DNA from: Paenibacillus peoriae KCTC 3763
GTDB taxonomy: Bacteria; Bacillota; Bacilli; Paenibacillales; Paenibacillaceae
Direction: 5' to 3'
DNA length: 64,000 nucleotides
Assembly (NCBI RefSeq): GCF_000236805.1
Contig: NZ_AGFX01000018.1
Span: forward strand, 124,001 to 188,000
Under the pieces are notes generated by a model, which was given only the letters and a program-made list of their open reading frames with translations, was not told the DNA's origin and did no database searches. The position numbers and the translations under genes were made by a program. Below, in pieces: positions 16,881-25,653 of this stretch; positions within the stretch are counted from its first letter, which is position 1, and each line of letters begins with the position of its first letter.

Positions 16881-18080
16881 CTACCGATTGCGGTTGCCTG
16901 TGTTTACATTATTCTTACCACCCTCAATACTGACTGATTTACCTGAAGTATCTGTGATGTTGTTCTTAATTTCATTGGAGTTGGAATTGGTTACACGTAT
17001 TCCTATACTGGAGAACTTGGAGTGCGTGGTCATCTCGTTGCTAATGATTTTGTTGTTGTTTGCCTTGGAAAGGCGGATGACCGCATCAGGCTTAAGCGAA
17101 GAATTGGTTTGGAAAAACTCATTATCTTTGAAGGTGTTACCGTCCGATTCGACCAGTAAACCCTGCAGGGATGCATTTTTCACCGTATTTTTGTATATAT
17201 TATTGTCTGTTGCGCCAGTTAGTACAAAGATTCCCCGTGGATAATTTTCAATTACATTATTATTTACGGTATTATGGGCTCCATTGTTAGGGATACGAAT
17301 ACCTGCATAGCCGTCAGATTGGTGGGTCTTGTTGATAATTTGGTTTCCGGTAACCGTTGTATAGGTTGCGCGTGACAGATTAATTCCACTACCGCCACCG
17401 GAATTGGTAATCTGGTTATTCGTAATTTTGACGTTGCGGAACTCGCCTGCCGGAAAGCTCTCGTGTCCGGTGGCAATGGCATGTCCGTTATTGCGGTCAA
17501 AGCGGCTGTTGGTAATCTCGGAATCTCTCGTTCTGCGAAGCAACGCACCGATGGTGGTGTCGCGAACCTCCACGCGATCCAGCGTAAGGTGGGAGACAGC
17601 CATATCTATCAGAATGCCGCCTACCTGACCTTCGCCACGGGCTGCACGGTTCGTGCGGTCTGCGTCAATGGTGAGATTGGATAGCTTCACGTCTAGTCGT
17701 TCGGAATTGTTTCGTAAAATTGGATTCCCAATGACATATTGGCTTTTAGAGCCTGTCTTTTTGAAAATGGTTTTGCCCATTCCGTCACCGTTCAGGCTTA
17801 CCCCGGCATATAAGCGAATAGATTCGTCAACCAGGTATGTGCCTTTGGGGAAATAAACCGTCCCCTTCATTCCCTGATCATAAAAATACTTCAACGCATT
17901 CTGAATTTCCCTGGACTGTGGGGAGTTCGAGTTGGCTTTAACTCCAAAATCCGTAGCATTAATGACATTGTCAGCTGCTTGGGCCACATGAATGTCACCG
18001 GTAGGACTTTGGATAACGAATGTAATGATGGCTGCGAGCAACAAGCAGAGCCTGATTTTCCGATGAAATATACCTGACAT
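16881..18080 (-). CDS. Secreted right-handed beta-helix protein (pectate lyase-like)
   Basis: 399 residues. A Sec signal peptide (RKIRLCLLLAAIITFVI, cleavage near AQA-AD at about residue 34) precedes an NATDFGVKANSNSPQS start and PKGTYLVDESIRL, typical of the Pectate_lyase_3/GH28-like N-terminus. The rest is Asn-rich PbH1 repeats (for example SNRFDRNNGHAI-type and NNIYKNTVKNASLQG turns) forming a parallel beta-helix. Extracellular polysaccharide binding, lyase or epimerase activity is possible; no family-specific catalytic set is clear. AGGAGG lies ten bases before ATG 18080. Confidence 0.85.
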   Translation of the reverse strand: MSGIFHRKIRLCLLLAAIITFVIQSPTGDIHVAQAADNVINATDFGVKANSNSPQSREIQNALKYFYDQGMKGTVYFPKGTYLVDESIRLYAGVSLNGDGMGKTIFKKTGSKSQYVIGNPILRNNSERLDVKLSNLTIDADRTNRAARGEGQVGGILIDMAVSHLTLDRVEVRDTTIGALLRRTRDSEITNSRFDRNNGHAIATGHESFPAGEFRNVKITNNQITNSGGGSGINLSRATYTTVTGNQIINKTHQSDGYAGIRIPNNGAHNTVNNNVIENYPRGIFVLTGATDNNIYKNTVKNASLQGLLVESDGNTFKDNEFFQTNSSLKPDAVIRLSKANNNKIISNEMTTHSKFSSIGIRVTNSNSNEIKNNITDTSGKSVSIEGGKNNVNTGNRNR

Positions 18081-18297
18081 ACTACATCTACCTCCTAACA
18101 AAATAGTTGAAGTAATTACAAAATTACCCTTTATATATTTTCGGACAAAATGGGTTTTATTTCAAGTGGTTTTCTTTAGAACCTTTTTAGCAACGAAGTG
18201 GACTTGCCCAAAAGTTATACTTTCAGCTGGCTTTAATTTTCTTTTCAGCTTGACCGGGTACAATCAAGGCAATTTTCCTGGGGAGGATGTATAACTA

Positions 18298-18966
18298 ATG
18301 AAAACGAAAAAGACCGTTTGGATTCCGGCCATGATCGCAGTTACGGTAGCAGCTTTGCTCGTCCTCTACTATTACTACATGTCTTCGGTTTCCGGCGGCG
18401 GACCTGGACCTCGACCGCCAGAAGGCGGCGTAGGCAACGTGCATACAGGGCAAATGGGCCGTCCTCCCGGAGGGGAGCGGCGTGGAGGTAACGGGGAAAT
18501 ATTCAAGACTTTGGGTACGATCTCCGTGTTCGTCGGAGCGGCTGCTTTCTCTTGGTTCTGGTTTAAGAAGAAGTTGAGATCGCCATCGATATTGGTTAGA
18601 AAGGCCGGGAGGTTGTTCCACGGCATGCATAAACTGCTGGGCTGGGTGACCTTGATTCTTGTTGCCGTTCACGGTGTCTATTTTTTGATTACCAAGCTTC
18701 AAGATAGCAAAACCTACACAGGGCTTGCGTGCTTTGCCATTCTATTGGCGATCACCGGATATGGCTTCTTTATTAACAAGGTTCGTAACAAGTGGATGCG
18801 GACCGCGCATCGTTCACTCGGACTGCTGTGGGTTCCTGTGCTGCTGCTGCATGCTGGCAGCTCCGTGATTTTGGCGGTTATCGCTAGCCTTGCAGTGGGG
18901 GTTCTTGTCTGGATGCTGGAGAAAATGGCGGGGAAAACGCCAAAACCTGTCCCGGGGGGCCGATAA
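18298..18966 (+). CDS. Membrane protein with paired histidines, possible heme b protein
   Basis: 222 residues. One N-terminal membrane segment (residues 8-28) is followed by an exposed Gly/Pro-rich linker (about 30-65) and then four to five segments. His residues fall in helix-like positions: FHGMHKLLGW, VAVHGVYF, TAHRSLGLL and LLLHAGSS. This resembles the bis-His arrangement of ferric-reductase/cytochrome b561-type heme proteins. I infer a small membrane cytochrome; no redox domain is attached and the partner is not encoded nearby. A GGGGAGG site precedes ATG 18298. Confidence 0.6.
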   Translation: MKTKKTVWIPAMIAVTVAALLVLYYYYMSSVSGGGPGPRPPEGGVGNVHTGQMGRPPGGERRGGNGEIFKTLGTISVFVGAAAFSWFWFKKKLRSPSILVRKAGRLFHGMHKLLGWVTLILVAVHGVYFLITKLQDSKTYTGLACFAILLAITGYGFFINKVRNKWMRTAHRSLGLLWVPVLLLHAGSSVILAVIASLAVGVLVWMLEKMAGKTPKPVPGGR

Positions 18967-19045
18967 TTAGACAAGCAGCTATTCGGCCATGAGTCATATA
19001 CCGCCTGGCACGAGCGCAGGCTGTGTCACCAGCGCTTGCTGGAAA

Positions 19046-19084
19046 CAAAAGATCCGCCACCTTTTCGGTAGCGGATCTTTTGTT
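19046..19084 (+). terminator. Rho-independent terminator within a larger inverted repeat
   Basis: Perfect 12-bp arms CAAAAGATCCGC (19046-19057) and GCGGATCTTTTG (19071-19082). Outer GGCTGTGTCACC / GGTGACAGCC sequences extend the palindrome to about 19019-19099. It closes the membrane cytochrome-like gene. Confidence 0.8.
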
Positions 19085-19293
19085 ATTTGGTGACAGCCTA
19101 TCTTCTCTAGTCCGGACCCGAGCTTGTCCGAAAGGCTGTCTCTTCGATTATTCATATTTAAACAGCTGGCACATGCTGTTTTGTGACATAAAGCTTAGTT
19201 TTGGACCAAAGGCAGCGGCCCACGCAGAAGGGGAGCTGGGTGCATATGCATACGGTATGCGCAAAAAACCAAAAAAGATAAGAGGGATGACTA

Positions 19294-20022
19294 GTGCCCA
19301 TTGGAAAAATGAAAAAGCATAAAGAAATGTTGCAACATCCCGTTTTGCGTCCGCATTTACCTGAAACCCACTGGTTTACAGATTCGAGGACCGAGCGGAT
19401 GCTGAATACCTATTCATCGGTTTTCATCAAACCCAATCACGGGAGTGGTGGAAGCGGGATCATCCGGGTCAAGAGATTGGAGAAAGGATATGAGGTTCGC
19501 AGGGGCTCAAGGCGAAAGATTGTAAGATCTCGTTATGTCTTAAAGGCAATTAAGTCATACCAGAAATCCAGACACATGTATTTAGTACAGAAGGGGCTGC
19601 GGTTAGCTAAGTACCACGGCTCGATTTTTGACACCAGGATCTACTTACAGAAACCAGGGGGGAAATGGGTTATTTCCGGCGCGGCCGCCCGTGTCGCGGC
19701 ACCCCATAAGTATGTTACCAATTATCTTAAAGGAGGGCATGCAGCATCTTTGCATCGAGTGCTTTTCAGCCTTTTTAAGCACAACCACGCGAAAGCGGAT
19801 GCCTATTATCGTAGAATCTCCAAACTATCCGTCATCATTGCCAAAACGATTAATAAACGGCATCCGGTTCGTGAATTGGGGGTCGATATTGCCATAGATA
19901 AAAAAGGCCGTATTTGGATTATTGAGGCCAATTCACATCCCGGACATATGCTATTCACTCAGCTTCCCGATCCTACTATGATCAACACAATCATGAGAAA
20001 CAAGAGTCTTATTTGGAAGTAG
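19294..20022 (+). CDS. YheC/YheD-family ATP-grasp protein, first gene of AEP operon
   Basis: 242 residues. ATP-grasp features: VFIKPNHGSGGSGII (about residues 43-57) holds the ATP-binding Lys and Gly-rich loop, FDTRIYLQ the central strand, and GVDIAIDKKG ... WIIEANSHPG the Mg-binding Glu and Asn. YheC/YheD proteins are annotated as endospore coat-associated. ATP-grasp enzymes join a carboxylate to an amine or thiol via an acyl phosphate. The start is GTG at 19294, seven bases after GAGGG. pepM follows 42 bases later, so I infer it acts on the AEP product or its acceptor. About 60% identical by eye to the protein at 28979. Confidence 0.85.
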   Translation: MPIGKMKKHKEMLQHPVLRPHLPETHWFTDSRTERMLNTYSSVFIKPNHGSGGSGIIRVKRLEKGYEVRRGSRRKIVRSRYVLKAIKSYQKSRHMYLVQKGLRLAKYHGSIFDTRIYLQKPGGKWVISGAAARVAAPHKYVTNYLKGGHAASLHRVLFSLFKHNHAKADAYYRRISKLSVIIAKTINKRHPVRELGVDIAIDKKGRIWIIEANSHPGHMLFTQLPDPTMINTIMRNKSLIWK

Positions 20023-20064
20023 ATTCCTTGCACGTTATTTCTAGGGGAGAAGGAGAAAGTTTCA

Positions 20065-20964
20065 ATGAAAAAAACAAAGCAACTCAGAAATTTGGTGAAT
20101 TCACGAAAACTGGAGTTTATCATGGAAGCCCATAATGGTCTGTCGGCCAAAATTGTGGAGGAGACAGGGTTTAAAGGAATTTGGGCCAGCGGATTATCCA
20201 TCTCTGCAGCGATGGGAGTAAGGGACAGCAACGAGGCCTCCTGGACGCAGGTTTTGGATGTATTGGAATTCATGAGTGATGCTACGTCCATTCCAATTCT
20301 GCTGGATGGAGATACGGGGTACGGCAACTTCAATAATGCAAGGCGGCTGGTGAAGAAACTGGAGCAGCATTCTATTGCAGGGGTATGCATCGAAGATAAG
20401 CGGTTCCCCAAAATGAATTCGTTCATTAACGGTCAAGGGCAGGCTTTGGCTGATATCGAGGAGTTTTCCGGGAAAATAAAAGCGATGAAAGACACACAAA
20501 CCGATGAGGACTTTACAGTGGTGGCCAGAGTAGAGGCATTTATTGCCGGGAAAGGGCTTGAAGCGGCACTGCAGCGGGCGGAGGCGTACCGGAAGGCAGG
20601 AGCCGATGCCGTATTAATACACAGCAAAAGAACGGACGCCACAGAGATTGAAGTGTTCATGAAGGAATGGGCCGGAAGATTGCCGGTAGTGATTGTGCCT
20701 ACCAAATACTATACGACTCCAACCGCCAGGTTTCAGGAGCTGGGGATTAGCCTTGTGATTTGGGCAAACCATAATTTGAGAGCATCCATTCAAGCCATGC
20801 AGCATTTATCTAACCGGATTTATCGGGATGAAAGTCTTGTTCATATTGAAAAGAGTGTCGCCACCATCGAAGAAGTATTCCGGCTTCAAAGGGTCGAGGA
20901 GCTGCAAGCTGCGGAGCGGCAATACTTTCCGTCGTCAGAACCGAATTCGGGCGGGCATGTGTAA
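20065..20964 (+). CDS. pepM: Phosphoenolpyruvate mutase
   Basis: 299 residues, the usual length. It converts PEP to phosphonopyruvate, forming the C-P bond that starts nearly all natural phosphonates. The diagnostic motif [10 protein letters not shown] (residues 110-119, matching EDKxxxxxNS) separates true mutases from isocitrate lyase-type relatives. DGDTGYGN (81-88) supplies the Mg-binding Asp residues. A GGAG-rich site precedes ATG 20065. The stop overlaps the next start by one base, and the decarboxylase that pulls this unfavourable reaction forward follows at once. Confidence 0.97.
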   Translation: MKKTKQLRNLVNSRKLEFIMEAHNGLSAKIVEETGFKGIWASGLSISAAMGVRDSNEASWTQVLDVLEFMSDATSIPILLDGDTGYGNFNNARRLVKKLEQHSIAGVCIEDKRFPKMNSFINGQGQALADIEEFSGKIKAMKDTQTDEDFTVVARVEAFIAGKGLEAALQRAEAYRKAGADAVLIHSKRTDATEIEVFMKEWAGRLPVVIVPTKYYTTPTARFQELGISLVIWANHNLRASIQAMQHLSNRIYRDESLVHIEKSVATIEEVFRLQRVEELQAAERQYFPSSEPNSGGHV

Positions 20965-22124
20965 TGGACACGAAATTGTTGGGAGAAGAGCTGAAGAAAT
21001 TGGGATTTACCTTTTTCAGCGGTGTTCCGTGCTCTTTCTTGAAAAGCTTGATCAATTATGCGATAAATGAATGCGATTATGTTGCAGCGGCTAACGAGGG
21101 GGATGCGGTGGCGATTGCTTCTGGAGCTTATATAGGGGGGAAGAAGTCGGTAGTCCTTATGCAAAATTCAGGGCTGACCAACGCTATTTCGCCATTGACC
21201 TCTCTTACCTACCCATTTCGTATTCCGCTGCTTGGATTTGTCAGCCTGCGCGGAGAACCGGGGATATCTGACGAACCTCAGCATGAACTGATGGGCCGGA
21301 TCACAACGAAAATACTGGATACGATGGATGTGGAATGGCAATACCTCTCCAAGGATTTAGAGGAGGCCCAAAATCAGCTGATCCAGGCTAATGAGCAAAT
21401 TGCCCGGCGTCGCCCGTTCTTTTTTGTCGTTAAGAAAGGGACTTTTGACAAAGAGCCATTAAAAAAACTGCAAACCTCGATTCATCTAAATCAGATCCAG
21501 CAGCATGGCCATACGGACCATCCAATGCCTACACGGTATGAAGCATTATCTGCGATTAACTCTATGAAAGACGACAATACTGTACAACTAGCAACAACTG
21601 GTAAAACAGGGCGTGAGCTGTATGAAATTGAAGATGCAGCTAACAACCTGTATATGGTGGGCTCTATGGGATGTATCGGTTCTTTGGGACTTGGGTTGGC
21701 TCTGAGCCAACCAGGCAAAGATATCGTCGTGATTGACGGAGACGGATCTCTGTTGATGCGTATGGGGAGTCTGGCAACCAACGGGTATTATCATCCGCCC
21801 AATATGGTTCACATTCTGCTCGATAATAACGCTCATGAATCAACAGGCGGGCAAAGCACGGTATCCCATAATGTCGATTTTATAGACATTGCTGCTTCCT
21901 GTGGTTATACGAAGTCGATTTATGTTCACAGTCTTGATGAACTGAAAGCCTTTTTACAAGAATGGAAAGTGGATAAGGGACTTACGTTTTTGTACCTGAA
22001 AATATCCAAGTATTCCAAGGATCAGCTTGCTCGTCCGCATATGAAGCCTCATGAAGTAAAGGAACGTCTGCAGCGTTTTATTTATAACAGTCCTTTGAAG
22101 GGTAAGGAAGTGGGCGATTCATGA
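20964..22124 (+). CDS. ppd: Phosphonopyruvate decarboxylase
   Basis: 386 residues. TPP- and Mg-dependent enzyme that turns phosphonopyruvate into phosphonoacetaldehyde and CO2, making the mutase step irreversible. N-terminal FFSGVPCSFLKSL and NEGDAVAIASGAY (Glu45 activates TPP) form the pyrimidine-binding domain. The C-terminal domain has the TPP motif GDGSLLMRMGSL ... NNAHESTGGQ (about residues 259-297). Length and architecture match Fom2/AepY-type decarboxylases. It overlaps pepM by one base and phnW by four bases, so the three are translationally coupled. Confidence 0.96.
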   Translation: MDTKLLGEELKKLGFTFFSGVPCSFLKSLINYAINECDYVAAANEGDAVAIASGAYIGGKKSVVLMQNSGLTNAISPLTSLTYPFRIPLLGFVSLRGEPGISDEPQHELMGRITTKILDTMDVEWQYLSKDLEEAQNQLIQANEQIARRRPFFFVVKKGTFDKEPLKKLQTSIHLNQIQQHGHTDHPMPTRYEALSAINSMKDDNTVQLATTGKTGRELYEIEDAANNLYMVGSMGCIGSLGLGLALSQPGKDIVVIDGDGSLLMRMGSLATNGYYHPPNMVHILLDNNAHESTGGQSTVSHNVDFIDIAASCGYTKSIYVHSLDELKAFLQEWKVDKGLTFLYLKISKYSKDQLARPHMKPHEVKERLQRFIYNSPLKGKEVGDS

Positions 22125-23233
22125 GTTCCTCCGTCAAGAAAAATATTTTGCTTACCCCTGGTCCGGCAACGACTACAGAAAGTGTGAAATGGTCACAGGT
22201 GGTTCCGGATATCTGCCCTCGTGAAGCCGAGTTTGGTCTAGTTATGGAGTATATTTCGACAGAGCTTACCCGGCTGGTCGCGGACCCGGATCATTATGCG
22301 ACCGTATTGTTTGGCGGATCGGGTACTGCAGCGGTGGAGTCTATCATCAGTTCGGTCCCAAATCACGAGGCAGTGATCATTGTCAGCAATGGAGCCTATG
22401 GAAAACGGATGTGCGAGATAGCGAAGGTTTATGGGGTGGATTATTTTGAATTCAAAAGTCCCCCCGATGATGCGATTGATTTGGCTGAATTAGAAAGGTT
22501 TATCCAATCTTCCGAACGCGCCGTCTCCCATCTGGCCGTTGTACATCATGAGACGACAACGGGCCTGCTTAACAAGGTGAAGGATATCGGAGAGTTATGC
22601 AAAAGGTATCAAATCGGCATGATCGTGGATGCCATAAGCTCATTTGCGGCCATTCCAATTCAATTAAAGGAAATGAATATTGCCTATCTGGCGTCAAGCT
22701 CCAACAAAAACTTACAGGGAATGGCCGGGGTTTCATTTGTGATCGCCGAAAAAAGCAAATTGGAGAATTTGAAAGGTCAGAAGCCAAGAAGCTATTATTT
22801 GGATTTGTATGCTCAATACAATTATTTTGTGGAACATGGGCAGATGCGGTTTACGCCTCCAGTCCAAACCTTATATGCGCTTAGACAAGCGATTGAGGAA
22901 TTAAAGCAGGAGGGGGTGGATAAAAGGTACGAAAGATACGCGACATCCTGGAAAACCTTAATTAACGGGTTAGCCCGCTTAGGTCTAACCTATATCATTC
23001 CCGAAGAGCATCATTCCAAAATCATTACTTCCATTCTTGAACCCCATTGTGCAGGCTATGATTTTCAATCGATGCATGATTATTTTTACAGTAAAGGGAT
23101 TATGATCTATCCCGGCAAACTTGAGAAACTAAATACGTTCCGGATTGCCAATATAGGTGATATCACGTATAAGGAGATGGAGTTATTTTTGGAATTGCTT
23201 GAACGTTATCTCAGTAGCATAAAATGCGGATGA
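22121..23233 (+). CDS. phnW: 2-aminoethylphosphonate-pyruvate transaminase
   Basis: 370 residues, PLP fold-type I. It interconverts phosphonoacetaldehyde plus alanine with 2-aminoethylphosphonate plus pyruvate. NILLTPGPATTTESVK is the family N-terminus, IVDAISSFAAIP gives the PLP Asp (170), and SSSNKNLQG the PLP Lys (196). PhnW is often catabolic. Here, coupled to pepM and ppd and with no phnX phosphonatase, the biosynthetic direction is favoured (inference). ATG overlaps the ppd stop (ATGA). The downstream ATP-grasp gene is only 15 bases away. Confidence 0.95.
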   Translation: MSSSVKKNILLTPGPATTTESVKWSQVVPDICPREAEFGLVMEYISTELTRLVADPDHYATVLFGGSGTAAVESIISSVPNHEAVIIVSNGAYGKRMCEIAKVYGVDYFEFKSPPDDAIDLAELERFIQSSERAVSHLAVVHHETTTGLLNKVKDIGELCKRYQIGMIVDAISSFAAIPIQLKEMNIAYLASSSNKNLQGMAGVSFVIAEKSKLENLKGQKPRSYYLDLYAQYNYFVEHGQMRFTPPVQTLYALRQAIEELKQEGVDKRYERYATSWKTLINGLARLGLTYIIPEEHHSKIITSILEPHCAGYDFQSMHDYFYSKGIMIYPGKLEKLNTFRIANIGDITYKEMELFLELLERYLSSIKCG

Positions 23234-23248
23234 GAAAGGTGGAGTCCC

Positions 23249-23989
23249 ATGGCATCAGCAGCAAAAGATAAGTGGTACAAGTATTTATTATTGAGAAGGC
23301 ATGCGTCTCTGAGGTCTTACGTCCCCGAAACGAAGCTCCTGGACAGGTATTATTTTTCGAAACTTCTCTCCAAGTACGGGCATGTGATCGTGAAACCGGT
23401 GTGGGGGAGTCGTGGCCAGGGGATCTTTCAGGTCTCATGGTTAGGGAACCATAAGTACATTGTACATTACGAGAATATAAAAGTTTTAGTGCGGGGCAGA
23501 ACCAATACGTATCATTATATTAAAAGAAAAATCGGGAACGCCAGTTATATGGTTCAACGCAGAATTACCCGTCCGACCATCAACAATCGTCCTTTTGATA
23601 TGAGAGTCATCATTCAACGGAGAACTGGCTCATCTGTATGGGTAGTTACAGGCAAGGTTATCAAAGTTGCAGGCAAAGGGTATATTGTTTCTAATAATAC
23701 ACGGAGTAAGGGTAAATTACTCCATTTTAATTCTGGCATTCGACAATCTTCCGTTCGGCACCTGTCTGCCAGTAAATTAGAGTCCCATATTGATCGTGTT
23801 TCCATTCGTTCCGCGAAGAAACTAAGCGCTTATTTTCCGGGGCACCGGATATATGGATTGGACATTGGCATAGACCGGAAAGGACGTATTGGGATTATTG
23901 AAGCTAATCTTTTTCCGGCAAGGTCCCATTTCCGTAAGCTGAAGGATAAAACGATGTATAACCGCATTACGGATTACAAAAACGGTTGA
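23249..23989 (+). CDS. YheC/YheD-family ATP-grasp protein, last gene of AEP operon
   Basis: 246 residues. HVIVKPVWGSRGQGIF (about residues 45-60) is the ATP-binding loop, FDMRVIIQRR the central strand, and YGLDIGIDRKG ... GIIEANLFPA the metal-binding Glu/Asn. It is much more divergent than the other two paralogues, and the Trp before IIEAN is replaced by Gly. It lies 15 bases after phnW with GGTGGAG upstream. Two non-identical ATP-grasp enzymes bracketing an AEP pathway suggest two ligation steps or two acceptors (inference). Alternative: spore proteins merely carried along. Confidence 0.82.
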   Translation: MASAAKDKWYKYLLLRRHASLRSYVPETKLLDRYYFSKLLSKYGHVIVKPVWGSRGQGIFQVSWLGNHKYIVHYENIKVLVRGRTNTYHYIKRKIGNASYMVQRRITRPTINNRPFDMRVIIQRRTGSSVWVVTGKVIKVAGKGYIVSNNTRSKGKLLHFNSGIRQSSVRHLSASKLESHIDRVSIRSAKKLSAYFPGHRIYGLDIGIDRKGRIGIIEANLFPARSHFRKLKDKTMYNRITDYKNG

Positions 23990-24176
23990 TTACGAAAGAG
24001 GCTGTAGACAATCAAGAGGTGGCTCTGTGTATTCATCAGGGTCATCTTTTTTAATGTCCATCGGTATCTGCCCGAGTTATTTGCCCTCGTTCGTCCGTCC
24101 CTCTGACGATCTTCAATGGTGTTACCTTCATATTTGTGATAGTATGTACACCTATATAGAATGAGGAAGTGACACA

Positions 24177-24533
24177 ATGATTAATATAACGATTCCAACC
24201 CTGGATATTACGATTACCAAGCAGGTTAATCCTGAGCTCAGCCATATTTACGGATTTACAGATTTTCACCTGATCCCCAGAGACAAGGCTGGTATCTTTA
24301 TGTTCTATAACGCGCAGGAGGAATTGCTGTTCGTTGGTAAAGCAAGAAAGCTGAGACAAAGAATTAAAAAACATTTTGAAGATACGGTATCGCCGATGAA
24401 AGCGTATCGGAATGAAGTGGCGATTATCGAGGTTTGTATTGTGGAAGATGCGGTAGAACGAGAAATCTATGAAACCTACATCATCAATTCACAAAAGGCC
24501 AAGTATAACGTCGAAAAAGTGTTTTTCAAGTAA
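24177..24533 (+). CDS. GIY-YIG nuclease-like protein (UvrC N-domain-like)
   Basis: 118 residues. A single GIY-YIG domain: AGIFMFYNAQEELLFVGKA (GIY...YIG equivalents), RKLRQRIKKHF (catalytic Arg) and EREIYETYIIN (catalytic Glu), ending in AKYN as in UvrC. Bacillales have such short stand-alone proteins, often labelled nucleotide excision repair endonucleases. It is monocistronic and ends at a strong palindromic terminator. There is no sign that it belongs to the AEP operon. Confidence 0.8.
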   Translation: MINITIPTLDITITKQVNPELSHIYGFTDFHLIPRDKAGIFMFYNAQEELLFVGKARKLRQRIKKHFEDTVSPMKAYRNEVAIIEVCIVEDAVEREIYETYIINSQKAKYNVEKVFFK

Positions 24534-24551
24534 TGGAGTGACCCGGTATCA

Positions 24552-24606
24552 ATATAAAAGAGCAATAAGCCGCAGTAGTTGTACTGCCCTTATTGCTCTT
24601 TTATAT
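24552..24606. terminator. Strong bidirectional terminator; 44-bp palindromic element, copy 2
   Basis: Perfect 18-bp arms at 24552-24569 and 24589-24606 (ATATAAAAGAGCAATAAG and its complement). Positions 24556-24599 match the element at 13250-13293 at 36 of 44 bases, including loop sequence that pairing alone would not conserve. Confidence 0.85.
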
Positions 24607-24642
24607 TAGTGTATGTAGATTCCTCCAGAGAGGGTGCCTGGT

Positions 24643-25587
24643 ATGAACAAAACAGACCGTTTGCTAGCCATTGTGCTAGAATTGCAACGCAAGGATATTT
24701 TGCGGGCCGAGGATTTGGCAGCTATATTTGAGACGAGTGTAAGAACTATCTATCGTGATATACAGGCTTTGAGCGAATCGGGTGTACCGATTGTAGGCGA
24801 GCCGGGGGTTGGATATTCCCTGATGGAGGGATATTTTTTGCCTCCGGTGAGTTTTAACGTGGAAGAGGCCGTAGCGCTACTAATAGGAACCGATTTTGTC
24901 GAACAGAAATTTGATACAGAATACAGCACCAGAGCGCAAACTTCCCGCAGGAAGATTGAAGCCATTTTACCGGAGAGTGTTCGCACAGAGGTTTCCCGGG
25001 TGCGCACAACCATCAGGCTGCTCACAGGAGGGAAAGAAGTAAATCATACGGAAAAAACATTTTTGGAAATGCTGCGTCTCGCTATATTGGAAAAACGAAA
25101 GGTGCGCTTTGGCTATTCCAAAAGAATGCCGGAGGCAGACGGGAATCGTCAAAGCGTGCGTGTGGTTGCACCCTACGGTCTTGTACTGATGCATGGCTCC
25201 TGGGTTTTGATCGGGCAATGCGAATTACGTCAGCAGCTCCGGCACTTCCGTTTGTCCCGTATGAACGAACTGACCGTGCTGGAGGACAGATTTCAGCTTC
25301 CTGTGGATTTTAATTTGCAAAATTACAAGCAAACCGATGACCGCCATGTATATGTTCGCATACTAGCCCATTCAGCGATTGCAGATAAAGTGAAGGAATC
25401 CGGCAATTTCTACATGGAGGCCATGGAGGAGCGTGCAGATGGATTGCATGTACTCTTCCGCGTTAGGCAGCCAGAGGAATTGCTGCAATGGATACTCGGA
25501 TGGGGGGCGGACATGGTTGTACTGGAGCCTGAATCTCTGCGGGATCGGATACGTGTGGAAGCCGAAAAAATGTTGAAATGCTACTGA
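24643..25587 (+). CDS. HTH/WYL-domain transcriptional regulator
   Basis: 314 residues. The N-terminal HTH (MNKTDRLLAIVLELQ ... FETSVRTIYRDIQALSESG, about residues 1-50) is of the DeoR/HTH_11 type. The middle WYL domain (VAPYGLVLMHGSWVLIGQCE) binds nucleic acid or small ligands, and a WCX-type C-terminus follows. The start at 24643 has GAGGG eight bases upstream. It reads towards the DinB gene 66 bases away, which it may regulate. Confidence 0.88.
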   Translation: MNKTDRLLAIVLELQRKDILRAEDLAAIFETSVRTIYRDIQALSESGVPIVGEPGVGYSLMEGYFLPPVSFNVEEAVALLIGTDFVEQKFDTEYSTRAQTSRRKIEAILPESVRTEVSRVRTTIRLLTGGKEVNHTEKTFLEMLRLAILEKRKVRFGYSKRMPEADGNRQSVRVVAPYGLVLMHGSWVLIGQCELRQQLRHFRLSRMNELTVLEDRFQLPVDFNLQNYKQTDDRHVYVRILAHSAIADKVKESGNFYMEAMEERADGLHVLFRVRQPEELLQWILGWGADMVVLEPESLRDRIRVEAEKMLKCY

Positions 25588-25653
25588 CATAATGCTGTCA
25601 GTAGCATTTGTGTATAGTAAAGCTACTTGAAGGAAAGGGGACGTAAAAAGGAT

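Noticed and set aside
19241-19260. Sigma-K or sigma-E -10 element (CATACGGTA) upstream of the AEP operon
   Set aside because: The CATAnnnTA match is exact, but no fitting -35 lies at the required distance, and the paralogue leader does not keep it. Left as a suggestion only.
19023-19322. 99-codon ORF before the first ATP-grasp gene
   Set aside because: It runs through a perfect terminator hairpin (19046-19084) and overlaps the ATP-grasp start; the composition is not protein-like.
24000-24176. Continuation of the AEP operon into the GIY-YIG gene
   Set aside because: The gap is 187 bases with its own promoter-like sequences, and the GIY-YIG protein has no metabolic connection.
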